DNA of 42,870 nt from UBA7236 sp036734545 (GTDB lineage: Bacteria > Bacteroidota > Bacteroidia > Chitinophagales > BACL12). Positions 17,175-25,536 of the stretch are shown here, in pieces. Positions within the stretch are counted from its first letter, which is position 1, and the number at the start of each line of letters is the position of its first letter. The position numbers were made by a program, and so were the translations under genes. Under the pieces are notes generated by a model that worked only from the letters and a program-made list of their open reading frames with translations, was not told the origin of the DNA and did no database searches. The stretch is from NCBI GenBank assembly GCA_036734545.1, contig DAIMYJ010000019.1:1-42870 (forward strand), written 5' to 3'.

Positions 17175-17312
17175 ATGATCAAAGTACCGGAAAAGACCAA
17201 ATCATGGCTTAAGCGCATCGGATGGGCAGGCTTTCTGTTCTTTCTGATCAAGGGTATCATCTGGCTGGTAGCCGGTGCAGCCATCATCGAGTGGTTCCAC
17301 CGCACCTTCTGA
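17175..17312 (+). CDS. Small single-pass membrane protein (45 residues)
   Basis: The frame reads MIKVPEKTKSWLKRIGWAGF followed by a hydrophobic helix (residues of about 18-38: LFFLIKGIIWLVAGAAII) and a short basic tail. It has its own complete -33/-7 promoter. The layout (amphipathic basic start, WLKRIGWAGFLFF, one helix) matches a small family common in Bacteroidota, sometimes mislabelled alanyl-tRNA synthetase; that match is from memory. Function unknown; inner membrane expected. Confidence 0.65.
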   Translation: MIKVPEKTKSWLKRIGWAGFLFFLIKGIIWLVAGAAIIEWFHRTF

Positions 17313-17393
17313 GCCTCTTCCCCACCCTTTACCACCCCTGCTCTATCCTACTTTCCAACACCTGACGGCACGGTCCCCAACCGGAATTACCCC

Positions 17394-17401
17394 TATTTTT
17401 G
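17394..17401 (+). promoter_or_regulatory. TAnnTTTG promoter of the glycosidase-like gene
   Basis: TATTTTTG, a full match, with ATG 17407 after 5 nt. It supports this start although the gene is interrupted 20 nt later by the N gap. Confidence 0.6.
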
Positions 17402-17406
17402 CACCT

Positions 17407-19548
17407 ATGCGCCTATTCCATCTCCTNNNNNNNNNNNNNNNNNNNNNNNNNNNNNNNNNNNNNNNNNNNNNNNNNNNNNNNNNNNNNNNNNNNNNNNNNN
17501 NNNNNNNNNNNNNNNNNNNNNNNNNNGAATATGAAGTGCAGCATTATCCCCTGTATGTCATCGGCACCTACGAACATTTACTGATCAGGCGATTAAGCGG
17601 GAACATCCCCGCCCGATTTGCAGCAGGGTCGTTTGAGTTCAACGACAAGGTGTATAACATGCCGAACGACCTGGTCAAAATATCCTTCTACCCCAATGTG
17701 TTCAATCCCAAAATGCCTTTATCGGTCATCTTCGGTAATCACGAAGAGGTGATCGTAGAATATGTGCAGAATGAATTGCAGGGTGAATGGGGCTATTTCT
17801 TCTGGGACAACTGGGGCTATCAGGTATATCACAATGGCAAGCGCTCGATAGTCGGCAATTTCAGCGAGGCTGCCGACACCCGCTGGGACATCACGAATGT
17901 ACAGCACTGGGAATTCGATTACACCGGTGAAGAGGTTCTCAAAAGCGCCCATGCCCGTTATTTCGCGCACAGCGGAGCACAACCTGCCACGCTCACAGCT
18001 TATGCCGAACATGTACAGGCTGATCTCAACCGCGTACAGGCCTTTTGCGGAAACACATTATCCGACCCCATTCAGGTGCACATCTATCCGAGTCCTGAAA
18101 TACAAAGCATGATGCTGAACGCCGCCGATCAAAGCGTGATCATCGAGTCTGAAAACAGCGTGCACACCGTGATCGACAAAGAATTTGCCGGAAGATATGA
18201 TGAGAAGATCAACATGCTTGCGTTGCGACAGTTGCTCGGCAAACCGTCAAACCGGGCAATACAGGAAGGCCTTGCCGTTAATTTCACAGCAGAATGGCAA
18301 CAGGTACACGTGCCGTCGATCGCATTTAATTTACTCTCGGCCGATGCGTTGCCTGCTCTCTCACTCCTGTTGAATGACGAAGCATTTGAAGGTGAATCTG
18401 ATTTTCTAATGCACGTCGCGGCTGCCAGTTTAGTCAGCTTCCTGCTGGAAACCAAAGGAGAGTCGTACGTTAAAGACCTCTACACGGGCAAACAATCGGC
18501 AGAAGCCATTCTGAGTTTGCAGAGTGCCTGGCATACCTACATACGTCAAACCATGGCAGCCACCAGCATACTGAAAACGGAAAAAGCGGTGTTGCCTGAT
18601 ATGCTGAAAGGATTCAACTTCGCGCACGAGGGCTATCAGGTATATAACGGCTATATGGGCTCCGAAGCAGATAAAAGCCTCGACAAACTAAAGGAACTCG
18701 GCGTGAACACCATTGCCATCATACCCTACAGCCTGTTTCGCTCCATGGATAAACCTATGCGCTATCGGTATACAGAGGGAGCAGGTGCAGAGAACGATGT
18801 AGCTGTTATCCACGCTGCCTATGAAGCAAAAGAACGCGGCATGACCACCATGCTCAAGCCGCAGTTGTGGTCGTGGCTTGGCTGGACAGGCGACATCACC
18901 ATGCAAAATGAAGCCGACTGGAAAGCCTTCTTCGAATATTATGAAGAATGGATCATGCACTATGCGTTGTTAGCTGAGATATATGACATGGACATCCTCT
19001 GTGTAGGAAACGAATTCGCTGCAGCGTCATTGAGTCAGCATGCCGCCTGGGATGCCATTTTTGAAAAGGTGCGCACCGTATATTCCGGACATATCACCTA
19101 TGCGGCCAACTGGGGTGATGAATTTGAGCAGGTGGATTTTTGGGATAAACTGGACTTTATTTCCGTGAACAATTATTATCCGCTTTCTGCTAAATCAGAC
19201 CCTACGGATGCAGAATTGCTGGCCGGTTTCGAAGCCAACCTGGATAAGATCGAACAGGTGAGCAGGCGCTATAATAAACCGGTGGTCATGACAGAGATCG
19301 GCTTTAAGAGTATCGCACAGCCCTGGCTGAATCCGCACAAGGATGCCGATGAGCAGGACTATAGCGAAGAGGCCCAGAAAAGATGCTACACCATCATGCA
19401 ACAGGCTGTAGCAGATGAGCAGTGGCTGCGGGGCGTCTACCTCTGGAAATGGCCGAGTTATATGGGCTATGCCGAAGACTACAAGAAAGATTTCAACCCC
19501 TGCGGTAAACAGGCGGAACAGGTTGTGAAAGCATGGTTCAGTAAATGA
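17407..19548 (+). CDS. Envelope protein: degenerate peptidase-MA-like region fused to a GH113-like TIM barrel; interrupted by an N gap
   Basis: MRLFHLL starts the gene; the frame after the gap is the same only because 100 Ns happen to keep it, so the true length is unknown. Residues of about 190-390 recall peptidase-MA gluzincins: AIQEGLAVNF corresponds to the EGxA third-ligand region, but the place of HExxH reads MLALRQLLG, so zinc chemistry should be lost. From about 395 the protein becomes a glycosidase-like TIM barrel: KGFNFAHEGYQVYNGY, LGVNTIAIIPYSLF, MLKPQLWSW, then Glu in CVGNEFA (codon 19012-19014) as candidate acid/base and Glu in VMTEIGF (codon 19294-19296) as candidate nucleophile. 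The arrangement is like GH113 mannanases, but the family assignment is from memory. Export is expected from the hydrophobic start but cannot be checked. A hairpin terminator follows the stop. Confidence 0.7.
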   Translation: MRLFHLXXXXXXXXXXXXXXXXXXXXXXXXXXXXXXXXXXEYEVQHYPLYVIGTYEHLLIRRLSGNIPARFAAGSFEFNDKVYNMPNDLVKISFYPNVFNPKMPLSVIFGNHEEVIVEYVQNELQGEWGYFFWDNWGYQVYHNGKRSIVGNFSEAADTRWDITNVQHWEFDYTGEEVLKSAHARYFAHSGAQPATLTAYAEHVQADLNRVQAFCGNTLSDPIQVHIYPSPEIQSMMLNAADQSVIIESENSVHTVIDKEFAGRYDEKINMLALRQLLGKPSNRAIQEGLAVNFTAEWQQVHVPSIAFNLLSADALPALSLLLNDEAFEGESDFLMHVAAASLVSFLLETKGESYVKDLYTGKQSAEAILSLQSAWHTYIRQTMAATSILKTEKAVLPDMLKGFNFAHEGYQVYNGYMGSEADKSLDKLKELGVNTIAIIPYSLFRSMDKPMRYRYTEGAGAENDVAVIHAAYEAKERGMTTMLKPQLWSWLGWTGDITMQNEADWKAFFEYYEEWIMHYALLAEIYDMDILCVGNEFAAASLSQHAAWDAIFEKVRTVYSGHITYAANWGDEFEQVDFWDKLDFISVNNYYPLSAKSDPTDAELLAGFEANLDKIEQVSRRYNKPVVMTEIGFKSIAQPWLNPHKDADEQDYSEEAQKRCYTIMQQAVADEQWLRGVYLWKWPSYMGYAEDYKKDFNPCGKQAEQVVKAWFSK
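17427..17526. other. Assembly gap of 100 Ns inside a gene
   Basis: Exactly 100 Ns. Unlike the first gap, the flanks share no repeat, so real sequence is probably missing: most of the signal peptide and the start of the mature protein. Confidence 0.95.
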
Positions 19549-19574
19549 TCTTCCGCGTCGGAGATCTTATTTAT
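19547..19574 (+). terminator. Hairpin terminator after the glycosidase-like gene
   Basis: Arms GATCTTCCG (19547-19555) and CGGAGATC (19559-19566), with one bulged T and a 3-nt loop, followed by TTATTTAT. The hairpin overlaps the stop codon. Confidence 0.55.
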
Positions 19575-19583
19575 ACAACAAGA

Positions 19584-20231
19584 TCACTCACCGCCGTTAG
19601 CGCGGTCGCCTTCCACGCAGCTGCTCTTGTAGAGGATCATGTAGTCGACCACAGATTGTATGGCGGCAGTCTTCATGTCGCGCTTCAATGATGTATCATT
19701 CAACACATCACGGGTGAGTTTCCATACCTGGCACCAATCGGTGTCCATGGCTTTTTGCGCTTTCGTCACTGCGAGGAATAAATGCACAGTAAAGCTTGAG
19801 GACTCCTTTTGAGCAGCCATCTCTAATACGGTGATCGCTGCATCCACATTAAAGTAATCGCCCATGGCCATCAGGTAACCGTAACTGAACAGTTCATGGC
19901 CGCTGAGGTCATTCAGCATGAGTTTCTCTGAAGTAGTGCCGTGTTTTGCTGCGAGGAATTTCCAGAATTCTTCCGCATTGCCATTGCCGTCGTAATTCCA
20001 TCCTATGGCGTTGATCACGGCCGCTTTCACATCGATCAGCGTTTGATCATCCGCCAGATAAGTCATGATCTCAGTATTGAGCGCATGATTGGTCTCCGCC
20101 GTAGAAACGATCGCATGATCGTAATAGAAGTTGGCGAAATAGGTGGAGGTAAGCGGAGAATCAGCCTTAAGTGGTTGTGCAGACAATTGTACCACCACAG
20201 CGATCAACAGGAACAGACGGCTATTTTTCAT
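19584..20231 (-). CDS. Secreted protein of unknown function
   Basis: 215 residues from ATG 20231, which gives the signal peptide MKNSRLFLLIAVVVQLSAQ; a longer frame to 20276 lies inside the upstream gene. The mature part is mostly helical, with no family I recognise; it contains a Trp/Asn-rich stretch (IGWNYDGNGNAEEFWKFL) and two Cys (WCQVW, KSSCVE). The start overlaps the stop of the upstream membrane protein gene by 11 nt, so the two are probably translated from one mRNA. Expected in the periplasm. Confidence 0.75.
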   Translation of the reverse strand: MKNSRLFLLIAVVVQLSAQPLKADSPLTSTYFANFYYDHAIVSTAETNHALNTEIMTYLADDQTLIDVKAAVINAIGWNYDGNGNAEEFWKFLAAKHGTTSEKLMLNDLSGHELFSYGYLMAMGDYFNVDAAITVLEMAAQKESSSFTVHLFLAVTKAQKAMDTDWCQVWKLTRDVLNDTSLKRDMKTAAIQSVVDYMILYKSSCVEGDRANGGE

Positions 20232-20850
20232 TGGTAATGGTTTGCAGGTCAAACATTTCCGGATTCTGATAAGCATAATAGGCCAGCGGCAGTGTGATCG
20301 CCAGTGCGATGATCAGCGGCACGAGCACACGGCGGTGCATATAGGGCAGGCCTTTGCCGATAAAGCGGTTCCACATGAGTTCACTCAGGATGAGTCCGCT
20401 CGCGATAGGCGCCAGAATACCGAAGAAACTGCCCGGAACGAGGAACCAGGAAATGATACCGCTCACTAACGCCAATACGATGCTGATGAGCACCACCTGT
20501 GTAACAAAGCGCCCTTTCACCCTTTTCACATTCATGGCCAGCAGGATACCGCCGAAAATAGGTGAAAAGAATATCGTGAAAGCAAGGATAGCTGTTTGCG
20601 AGTATAATACCGGCAATTCCTCCATGACCACCTCCTCCACCTCTTCGTTCGCCGGCGGTTCGGGGATGAAACGTGCGTTGATCTCGGCACGCAGTGCATC
20701 CGAATCAGCCACCTCCAATCCGCGCAATTTCGCCGCATCCAGCAGTGCCAGCAGCATTTCATCTACATACTTTTCTCTTTGCTGCAGCGCTTCCAGCACC
20801 TCCTCATCGGTCATCCTGGCTATCACCAGTGGATATATGTTATCGGGCAT
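20221..20850 (-). CDS. Four-helix membrane protein with acidic N-terminal region, unknown
   Basis: 209 residues. Residues of about 1-75 are soluble, helical and acidic (MTDEEVLEALQQREKYVDEM, NEEVEEVVMEELP). Four hydrophobic segments follow at about 84-107, 117-135, 139-158 and 173-192. No family recognised. First gene of a two-gene unit with the secreted protein at 19584-20231. It diverges from the beta-propeller gene at 20877 across a 26-bp spacer. Confidence 0.75.
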   Translation of the reverse strand: MPDNIYPLVIARMTDEEVLEALQQREKYVDEMLLALLDAAKLRGLEVADSDALRAEINARFIPEPPANEEVEEVVMEELPVLYSQTAILAFTIFFSPIFGGILLAMNVKRVKGRFVTQVVLISIVLALVSGIISWFLVPGSFFGILAPIASGLILSELMWNRFIGKGLPYMHRRVLVPLIIALAITLPLAYYAYQNPEMFDLQTITNEK

Positions 20851-20863
20851 GATTTTTAATACC

Positions 20864-20871
20864 TAAATTTG
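20864..20871 (+). promoter_or_regulatory. TAnnTTTG promoter of the beta-propeller gene
   Basis: TAAATTTG, a full match, 5 nt before ATG 20877. It sits in the 26-bp spacer between divergent genes. Confidence 0.55.
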
Positions 20872-20876
20872 TCATT

Positions 20877-21746
20877 ATGGTACGCACTGTAAAGGTATCT
20901 CTTATTATCTGCTTTTTCTATGCATGGCCGGCAATGGCTCAATCGCCATATGCCACACAGGGCAAATTCACTTTCCGACGGGCACTTGCCGTGCCTGAGA
21001 CCTTTGAGATCGGGCCGGGACAGCTGTCGAAAGACGGCGATGCGTTCATCGTGGGCCTGATCGACGGTGACCTGGAAAATCTGGTGGAACTGCATTCTGA
21101 CCTGTATGCGTATAACGTGTCGCCCGATGCACCGCCCGCGCCCATCACCGCCTTTAACCTGAATATCCCGATCGACTCCATGCGCGCTTTTCAGGTAACT
21201 GCTTCAAAAAACGAAGAACATCTGGTATTTGTTGTGAATGCCTATTCCGGATGGAACGACAATGAACTCGCCATCGCCAGCAAGCAACCCAATGGCAGTT
21301 ATGGCCCGGTGCAGTTACTGTCCAACCTGAACGATCCGCTCATGAGCGATGCATACCCCTGGATATCGGGCGATGGCATGCGCCTCTATTACACCCGCAA
21401 CTTCAAACTGCTGTATACTGAACGCACATCCGCCGACGCAGCGTTCAGCGATCCGGTTGACGTGCGGTTTGCCGGTGAAGTGCAACTCGAGATCATGAGC
21501 GTCTGGTTGTCGCCCGACGAACGCAGCCTTTTTCTGGTGGCCAATAACCGTATTTACCGCTCGCAGCGAAAGTCATCAGCAGATATTTTCTCTCTGCCGG
21601 AATTATATACCGATGAATTCAAAGATCTCTATTTCATTTCCGGCGTGAGCTTTGCGCCCGACAAAAAAAACATGTATCTCTATTATTCCGATGAGCAAAC
21701 ACAGCAGATACTGCATTATCAGTTGACCAAAGGGAAAGCCTGGTAA
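20877..21746 (+). CDS. Secreted beta-propeller-like (PD40/WD40-like) protein
   Basis: 289 residues with signal peptide (hydrophobic 6-20, cleavage after PAMAQ). Repeated segments of the type DAYPWISGDGMRLYYTRN, EIMSVWLSPDERSLFLVANN and ISGVSFAPDKKNMYLYYSDE are PD40-like beta-propeller blades (S-x-D-G/E-x-x-L-x-F/Y). No catalytic residues identified. Comparable propellers bind peptides or peptidoglycan-associated partners. Followed by a putative lipoprotein gene that begins at or just after its stop, so probably an operon. Confidence 0.72.
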   Translation: MVRTVKVSLIICFFYAWPAMAQSPYATQGKFTFRRALAVPETFEIGPGQLSKDGDAFIVGLIDGDLENLVELHSDLYAYNVSPDAPPAPITAFNLNIPIDSMRAFQVTASKNEEHLVFVVNAYSGWNDNELAIASKQPNGSYGPVQLLSNLNDPLMSDAYPWISGDGMRLYYTRNFKLLYTERTSADAAFSDPVDVRFAGEVQLEIMSVWLSPDERSLFLVANNRIYRSQRKSSADIFSLPELYTDEFKDLYFISGVSFAPDKKNMYLYYSDEQTQQILHYQLTKGKAW

Positions 21747-21772
21747 AACGCATTCTGGCATATCATTGTATC

Positions 21773-22282
21773 GTGGCTCTGTTGATCCAGGGCTGCAGGC
21801 AGGAAGCGGAAGCACCTGACTACAGCGATTTTGTGCATGTTGTAAAAAAGGGGCAGTTTGAATTGTATGTTCCGCCCTACCTGCATCCAGACCGGAACGT
21901 CAACCAGCGGGCAGCCGTTGCCTATACAGATAGTTTACACAACAGCTTTCTCATGGTGTACCGGGAGGTGATCCCCGATACCGAGGACGACAGCATTGAG
22001 ATCACGCTGGATGAATACGCGATATATGCTGCACAGGCTGCAGAGGACATGCTCACCGATGCTTCACTCCGACAACAGGACACCCTCACGCTCAGCGGTT
22101 ATCCTGCGCTCGCCATGAAGTATACCGGCACCTACGGCGGTCATGACATTTGGTATTGCCTGACCGTAGTGCGCACAGAAGCCTATTTCTTTCAGGTGAG
22201 CGGCTGGACCCTGAAACAATATGCCGATACGCGCGGCCGCGACCTGTATAACGCCATGCTCACCTTTTATCCCTACCACTGA
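21773..22282 (+). CDS. Putative lipoprotein, PsbP-like fold; start uncertain
   Basis: 169 residues from GTG 21773, but this leaves only seven residues before the lipobox Cys (MALLIQGC). Reading upstream in the same frame gives VKRILAYHCIVALLIQGC, a proper lipoprotein signal with a basic start, but without ATG/GTG/TTG; a CTG at 21740 overlapping the previous stop is the nearest candidate. The mature part (GQFELYVPPYL, YPALAMKYTGTYGGHDIWY, EAYFFQVSGWT) resembles PsbP-like small domains. Function unknown. Either a non-standard start or a sequence error could explain the missing initiation codon. Confidence 0.6.
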   Translation: MALLIQGCRQEAEAPDYSDFVHVVKKGQFELYVPPYLHPDRNVNQRAAVAYTDSLHNSFLMVYREVIPDTEDDSIEITLDEYAIYAAQAAEDMLTDASLRQQDTLTLSGYPALAMKYTGTYGGHDIWYCLTVVRTEAYFFQVSGWTLKQYADTRGRDLYNAMLTFYPYH

Positions 22283-22305
22283 GTGCCGTCGTGAAAAGTT
22301 CGGGT

Positions 22306-22313
22306 TATCTTTG
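22306..22313 (+). promoter_or_regulatory. TAnnTTTG promoter of the lipoprotein gene
   Basis: TATCTTTG, a full match, 4 nt before ATG 22318; it excludes the longer frame beginning at 22291. Confidence 0.6.
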
Positions 22314-22317
22314 CCCA

Positions 22318-23058
22318 ATGCGCAGCATTCCATCATTTCTGGTCGCCACTCTCCTGTTGTCGTTCGTGTGGTCTTGTGGTAATAACGACGAAGGGTCCAC
22401 TGATACTTCAGCAGAAGATATTTCGAACAAGACCGTATTCTATGGCAAGGTGACCTTTGTATCACACATGGAGACAGCCGATTCAGCACTTGCGCAGTCA
22501 TTGAAAACGTTCAGTCCCGATAGTGTTGATGTCTATTTTAAAAAAGACACTTTCCGGATGATCGAATACGGCGGATTATCCCATGGGAACATCGTGTTAT
22601 ACCGGCAGTTACAGGAAGCCTGGCAGCTGGATACCGTGTACAAACTGGCGTATCTGGCAGAATATTCCGATCTCGGCGATCCCAGTAAAGCGCTGAAGGA
22701 TCTGATGCCCGACCATTTTGCGCCCACGGTGGAGTCGACTGGCGAAAAGGAGACCATCGCCGGCATTCCCTGTACCAAATACAGGATCACGCGCAGTGGT
22801 GTGATACCGAAGGAGGATTCCGCTTATATCTGGGCCGCTGACCGGATGGTTTTTCCGTCATCGCGCTATGATGTGCAGAGCGAGATCAACCACGCTGCTG
22901 TTCCTCCTCCCCTGTTCATCGGATATGAAGCCGGTGCCGTGATGCGGTTGATGGTAGTGAATAAAAAATACACCCGCACATTTGAAGTAAGCACGCTAAA
23001 GGAGAACTATTTTCCGGAAGGCATATTTGACATCCCGGAAGGATATCAGAAAAAATGA
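22318..23058 (+). CDS. Lipoprotein, DUF4412-like
   Basis: 246 residues. MRSIPSFLVATLLLSFVWSC is a lipoprotein signal with Cys20. The mature domain carries features of LolA-like DUF4412 proteins: GKVTFVSHMETADSAL, KKDTFRMIEY, IAGIPCTKYRITRS, AYIWAADRMVFP, and a closing FPEGIFDIPEGYQ. The family tie is from memory. Such proteins are thought to bind lipids or act in the envelope; no catalytic site is visible. The TGA overlaps the next ATG (ATGA), so it is co-translated with the Ycf48-like gene. Confidence 0.7.
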   Translation: MRSIPSFLVATLLLSFVWSCGNNDEGSTDTSAEDISNKTVFYGKVTFVSHMETADSALAQSLKTFSPDSVDVYFKKDTFRMIEYGGLSHGNIVLYRQLQEAWQLDTVYKLAYLAEYSDLGDPSKALKDLMPDHFAPTVESTGEKETIAGIPCTKYRITRSGVIPKEDSAYIWAADRMVFPSSRYDVQSEINHAAVPPPLFIGYEAGAVMRLMVVNKKYTRTFEVSTLKENYFPEGIFDIPEGYQKK

Positions 23059-24080
23059 AACACTGTATTCTATTCCTCCACCTGATCTGTGCATTGGGCA
23101 CTGCGGCTGCACAAAGCATGACCGTGTTCGATCTGCCGGTAAAAACCAGTATCCGTGGTATGGCCGTGGTAGACACCCAAACCATTTGGATCAGCGGCAG
23201 CAACGGCTATTTTGGCGTAACCCATGACGGCGGCCGAAGCTGGAACATGCAGCAGGTGCCGGATTACGACAGCGCAGAATTCAGGGACATTGAAGTGTTC
23301 AGCGATGGCAGTTTGTTATTGATGAGTTCTACTGCACCTGCAGCAATATTAAGGTCTACTGATACCGGGAGAACATGGTCACAGGTATTCCGCTCCGACA
23401 ACCCCGCATACTTTCTGGATGCCATGGATTTTCATGGCGATCATGGTATGTGTTTAGGGGATCCTGTGGACGGGCATTTTCTCACTTTGTATTCTCATGA
23501 TGCCGGCCGCTATTGGGAGAAGCGTTTTCTGAATGAACGCACCGACAGCCTGGCTGCATTTGCCGCGAGCGGAAGCGTGGTGCAATTTCTCACCAAAAAG
23601 CATATCGTATTTGCCACCGGTGGAGCGCAGGCACGGGTGTATTACACACGTGATAAGGGAATTACATGGCAGTATCAGCAAACAGACATTACGCAGGGAG
23701 CGCCATCAACCGGTATTTTTTCGCTCGCCGTTTGCGATAGGAAAACACTGATCGCTGCCGGCGGTGATTATCTGCAACCCAAAGGATCAGGCAGGAATTT
23801 GGATATACTGCACTTTCGGGATCAGCGATGGGGTTTAAGCGAAGGCGCCCAATATGATCTCACCGGCGGAAGAACACTCGGATATATCAGCGGCATTGCC
23901 TGCGGGCCTAATGATATTTTAGTCGCCTGCGGCACTTCAGGTGCAGCCATCATCAGCGACACCTATACCCAGATCGCTGACAAGGCGTTTAATATCGTGC
24001 AGTTTGCACCGAAGAGTAACACCTGCTTTCTGGCAGGCAATTCCATTTTCGGTGTATATACGCTGAGTGTTAAACGGTAA
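23055..24080 (+). CDS. Ycf48-like secreted beta-propeller (BNR/Asp-box) protein
   Basis: 341 residues with signal peptide MKHCILFLHLICALGTAAAQ. Asp-box-like turns THDGGRSWN, STDTGRTWS, SHDAGRYWE and TRDKGITWQ are spaced as in the Ycf48/photosystem-assembly-like propellers common in Bacteroidota. GMAVVDTQTIWISGSNGYFG opens the first blade. No T9SS domain and no catalytic residues seen. Probably a periplasmic binding or assembly protein. Coupled to the upstream lipoprotein; its 3' end overlaps the convergent gene by 11 nt. Confidence 0.8.
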   Translation: MKHCILFLHLICALGTAAAQSMTVFDLPVKTSIRGMAVVDTQTIWISGSNGYFGVTHDGGRSWNMQQVPDYDSAEFRDIEVFSDGSLLLMSSTAPAAILRSTDTGRTWSQVFRSDNPAYFLDAMDFHGDHGMCLGDPVDGHFLTLYSHDAGRYWEKRFLNERTDSLAAFAASGSVVQFLTKKHIVFATGGAQARVYYTRDKGITWQYQQTDITQGAPSTGIFSLAVCDRKTLIAAGGDYLQPKGSGRNLDILHFRDQRWGLSEGAQYDLTGGRTLGYISGIACGPNDILVACGTSGAAIISDTYTQIADKAFNIVQFAPKSNTCFLAGNSIFGVYTLSVKR

Positions 24081-24600
24081 ATAAAATATAGAGAGAATAA
24101 AACGAAGCCAGCACGCCGATCACGCCGATAACGATGTAGTTGGCAATGGCGATCTTTTCACCGGAATACTTCTTGGGTTCCGCTTTGATCTTTTTCCAGC
24201 CGAGCGCTGTAAGATAAGCGCCACCTGCAAAACACAAAGCGGCGATCAGCAATAAGACAGGTGAGCCGAACGCTCCTGCAACCGCCAATCCCGTACCGGC
24301 GGCAACAGCGGCTGCACCGCCCAGCACCATAGGTTCAGGCTTAGGTTCCTCTTCTTTTTTAGTGGTGTCTTTTTCGGCTGTATCAGAGACAGGCACAAGC
24401 AGATCAACTTGTTCCGGTTCAGTTTGAGCCGGTATTTCGATGGCAGTCACCGTAACATCTTCCAGCGTCGGAATTTCGGTGGTATGCTCAGCGGGCAGGC
24501 CTGAAGGTGCATGTTCATCAGCAGCGAGGAGCGGACTCACCAAACCGGCGCACAGCAACAAAGCAAGAATAATCACGCGCATGAGAACGGTTTTCTGCAT
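24070..24600 (-). CDS. Membrane protein with Pro/Glu-rich linker, unknown
   Basis: 176 residues from ATG 24600; a second ATG at 24582 is in frame, but the TAATTTTG promoter lies 6 nt before 24600. N-terminal signal or anchor (VLMRVIILALLLCAGLVSPL), then an acidic linker (about 30-95, KKEEEPKPEP), a Gly/Ala-rich helix (GGAAAVAAGTGLAVAGAFGS), a further helix (VLLLIAALCFAGGAYLTAL) and a C-terminal helix. No family recognised. Confidence 0.7.
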   Translation of the reverse strand: MQKTVLMRVIILALLLCAGLVSPLLAADEHAPSGLPAEHTTEIPTLEDVTVTAIEIPAQTEPEQVDLLVPVSDTAEKDTTKKEEEPKPEPMVLGGAAAVAAGTGLAVAGAFGSPVLLLIAALCFAGGAYLTALGWKKIKAEPKKYSGEKIAIANYIVIGVIGVLASFYSLYILFTV

Positions 24601-24606
24601 AACGGC

Positions 24607-24614
24607 CAAAATTA
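24607..24614 (-). promoter_or_regulatory. TAnnTTTG promoter, minus strand
   Basis: Minus-strand TAATTTTG, 6 nt upstream of ATG 24600. Confidence 0.6.
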
Positions 24615-24639
24615 CAGAATAATATGCAGCACCGGAATG

Positions 24640-24663
24640 AAAAACCCCGGCACAGGGCCGGGG
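24640..24663 (-). terminator. Rho-independent terminator of the DUF4476 gene
   Basis: Perfect 7-bp stem CCCCGGC/GCCGGGG with a 5-nt loop at 24645-24663; on the minus strand it is followed by TTTTT. It separates the DUF4476 gene from the promoter of the next minus-strand gene. Confidence 0.85.
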
Positions 24664-24686
24664 TCCTCTTTTCATGCATGAACTTT

Positions 24687-25415
24687 TCATCGTCCTGCAA
24701 TGAAGCGGCTCAAAGCATCCACACTGCTGCTGAACCAGAACACATCATTGACCAAAAAATACCTTTCCGGGTCAACCACACGTGCATATGCAGCAGTGGC
24801 CAGATCAAGTCGGCTTTCTTCAAAACTGAAAGTCTCCATCATATCGATCACCTGATCGGTGGTAAAATAATTGGTTGCCAGGGCCTGTTGTGCTACCTGC
24901 ATCTTCCCGGATTCGAACCACTGATCGTCCATCACATCCAGCAACTGCCGGAAAGACTGGGATGACATCGGGAAAGGCCTCGGCGCCGGAGCAGGAGTGT
25001 ATGGCGGATAGGGCTCATACACAGGCGGCATATACGCCGGCAGTGACTTAACGGATTTTATATAAAAACGTCCGAAATTATCCACCACACCGGTCACCAA
25101 AGCGCCCGGCTCTATATAAATATCACCGCTGTAAATGCGCTGCGGAACAGGGCGATTACCATGTGGTTTGGCATCAGCGAACAATTCGATGCGATGCAGA
25201 CCGGGTGTGACATTGGCCAGTGAGAAATGCTTTACCGGATTGGGGTAATAGCGCCCGTCGACACTGACAGAAAAATACACACTGCCCTGTGAACGGATCT
25301 CAAAAGTGGATGTGGCATAATGCGCTCCGGAAGTCCACGCTGCCGGAGGATGATCGGCGGCCATTAAACCGAATGACGCCGCGACAAGGCAAACAGCTGG
25401 TAGTAAAGTTTTCAT
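24687..25415 (-). CDS. DUF4476 domain secreted protein
   Basis: 242 residues from ATG 25415 (signal MKTLLPAVCLVAASFGLMA). An in-frame ATG 12 nt earlier (25427) is possible, but GGAGGA sits 4 nt before 25415, the only strong Shine-Dalgarno-like site I noticed in the window. Residues of about 30-120 form a beta-rich domain (VYFSVSVDGRYYPNPVKHFS, GLHRIELFADAK). A Pro/Tyr-rich linker follows (YEPYPPYTPAPAPRPF). The C-terminal 95 residues are the DUF4476 helical domain (QSFRQLLDVMDDQWFESGKM, FTTDQVIDMMETFSFEESRL). Function unknown. Ends at a clear terminator. Confidence 0.82.
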   Translation of the reverse strand: MKTLLPAVCLVAASFGLMAADHPPAAWTSGAHYATSTFEIRSQGSVYFSVSVDGRYYPNPVKHFSLANVTPGLHRIELFADAKPHGNRPVPQRIYSGDIYIEPGALVTGVVDNFGRFYIKSVKSLPAYMPPVYEPYPPYTPAPAPRPFPMSSQSFRQLLDVMDDQWFESGKMQVAQQALATNYFTTDQVIDMMETFSFEESRLDLATAAYARVVDPERYFLVNDVFWFSSSVDALSRFIAGR

Positions 25416-25524
25416 ATGATCCTCCATTTTAATGCCTATATTTCCACAATCGTGCCAACTTTTTATATTATATTCAACATTTAGGCCGAATTGTTAACTT
25501 TAACATTCCTAAGAACCATAGAAT

Positions 25525-25532
25525 TACCTTTG
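25525..25532 (+). promoter_or_regulatory. TAnnTTTG promoter of dnaG
   Basis: TACCTTTG, 4 nt before the GTG start at 25537. Confidence 0.6.
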
Positions 25533-25536
25533 CATA

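Noticed and set aside
21773..21796. GTG start as the certain start of the 21773 lipoprotein
   Set aside because: It leaves too short a signal before the Cys, so it was kept only as a conservative coordinate with the problem noted.
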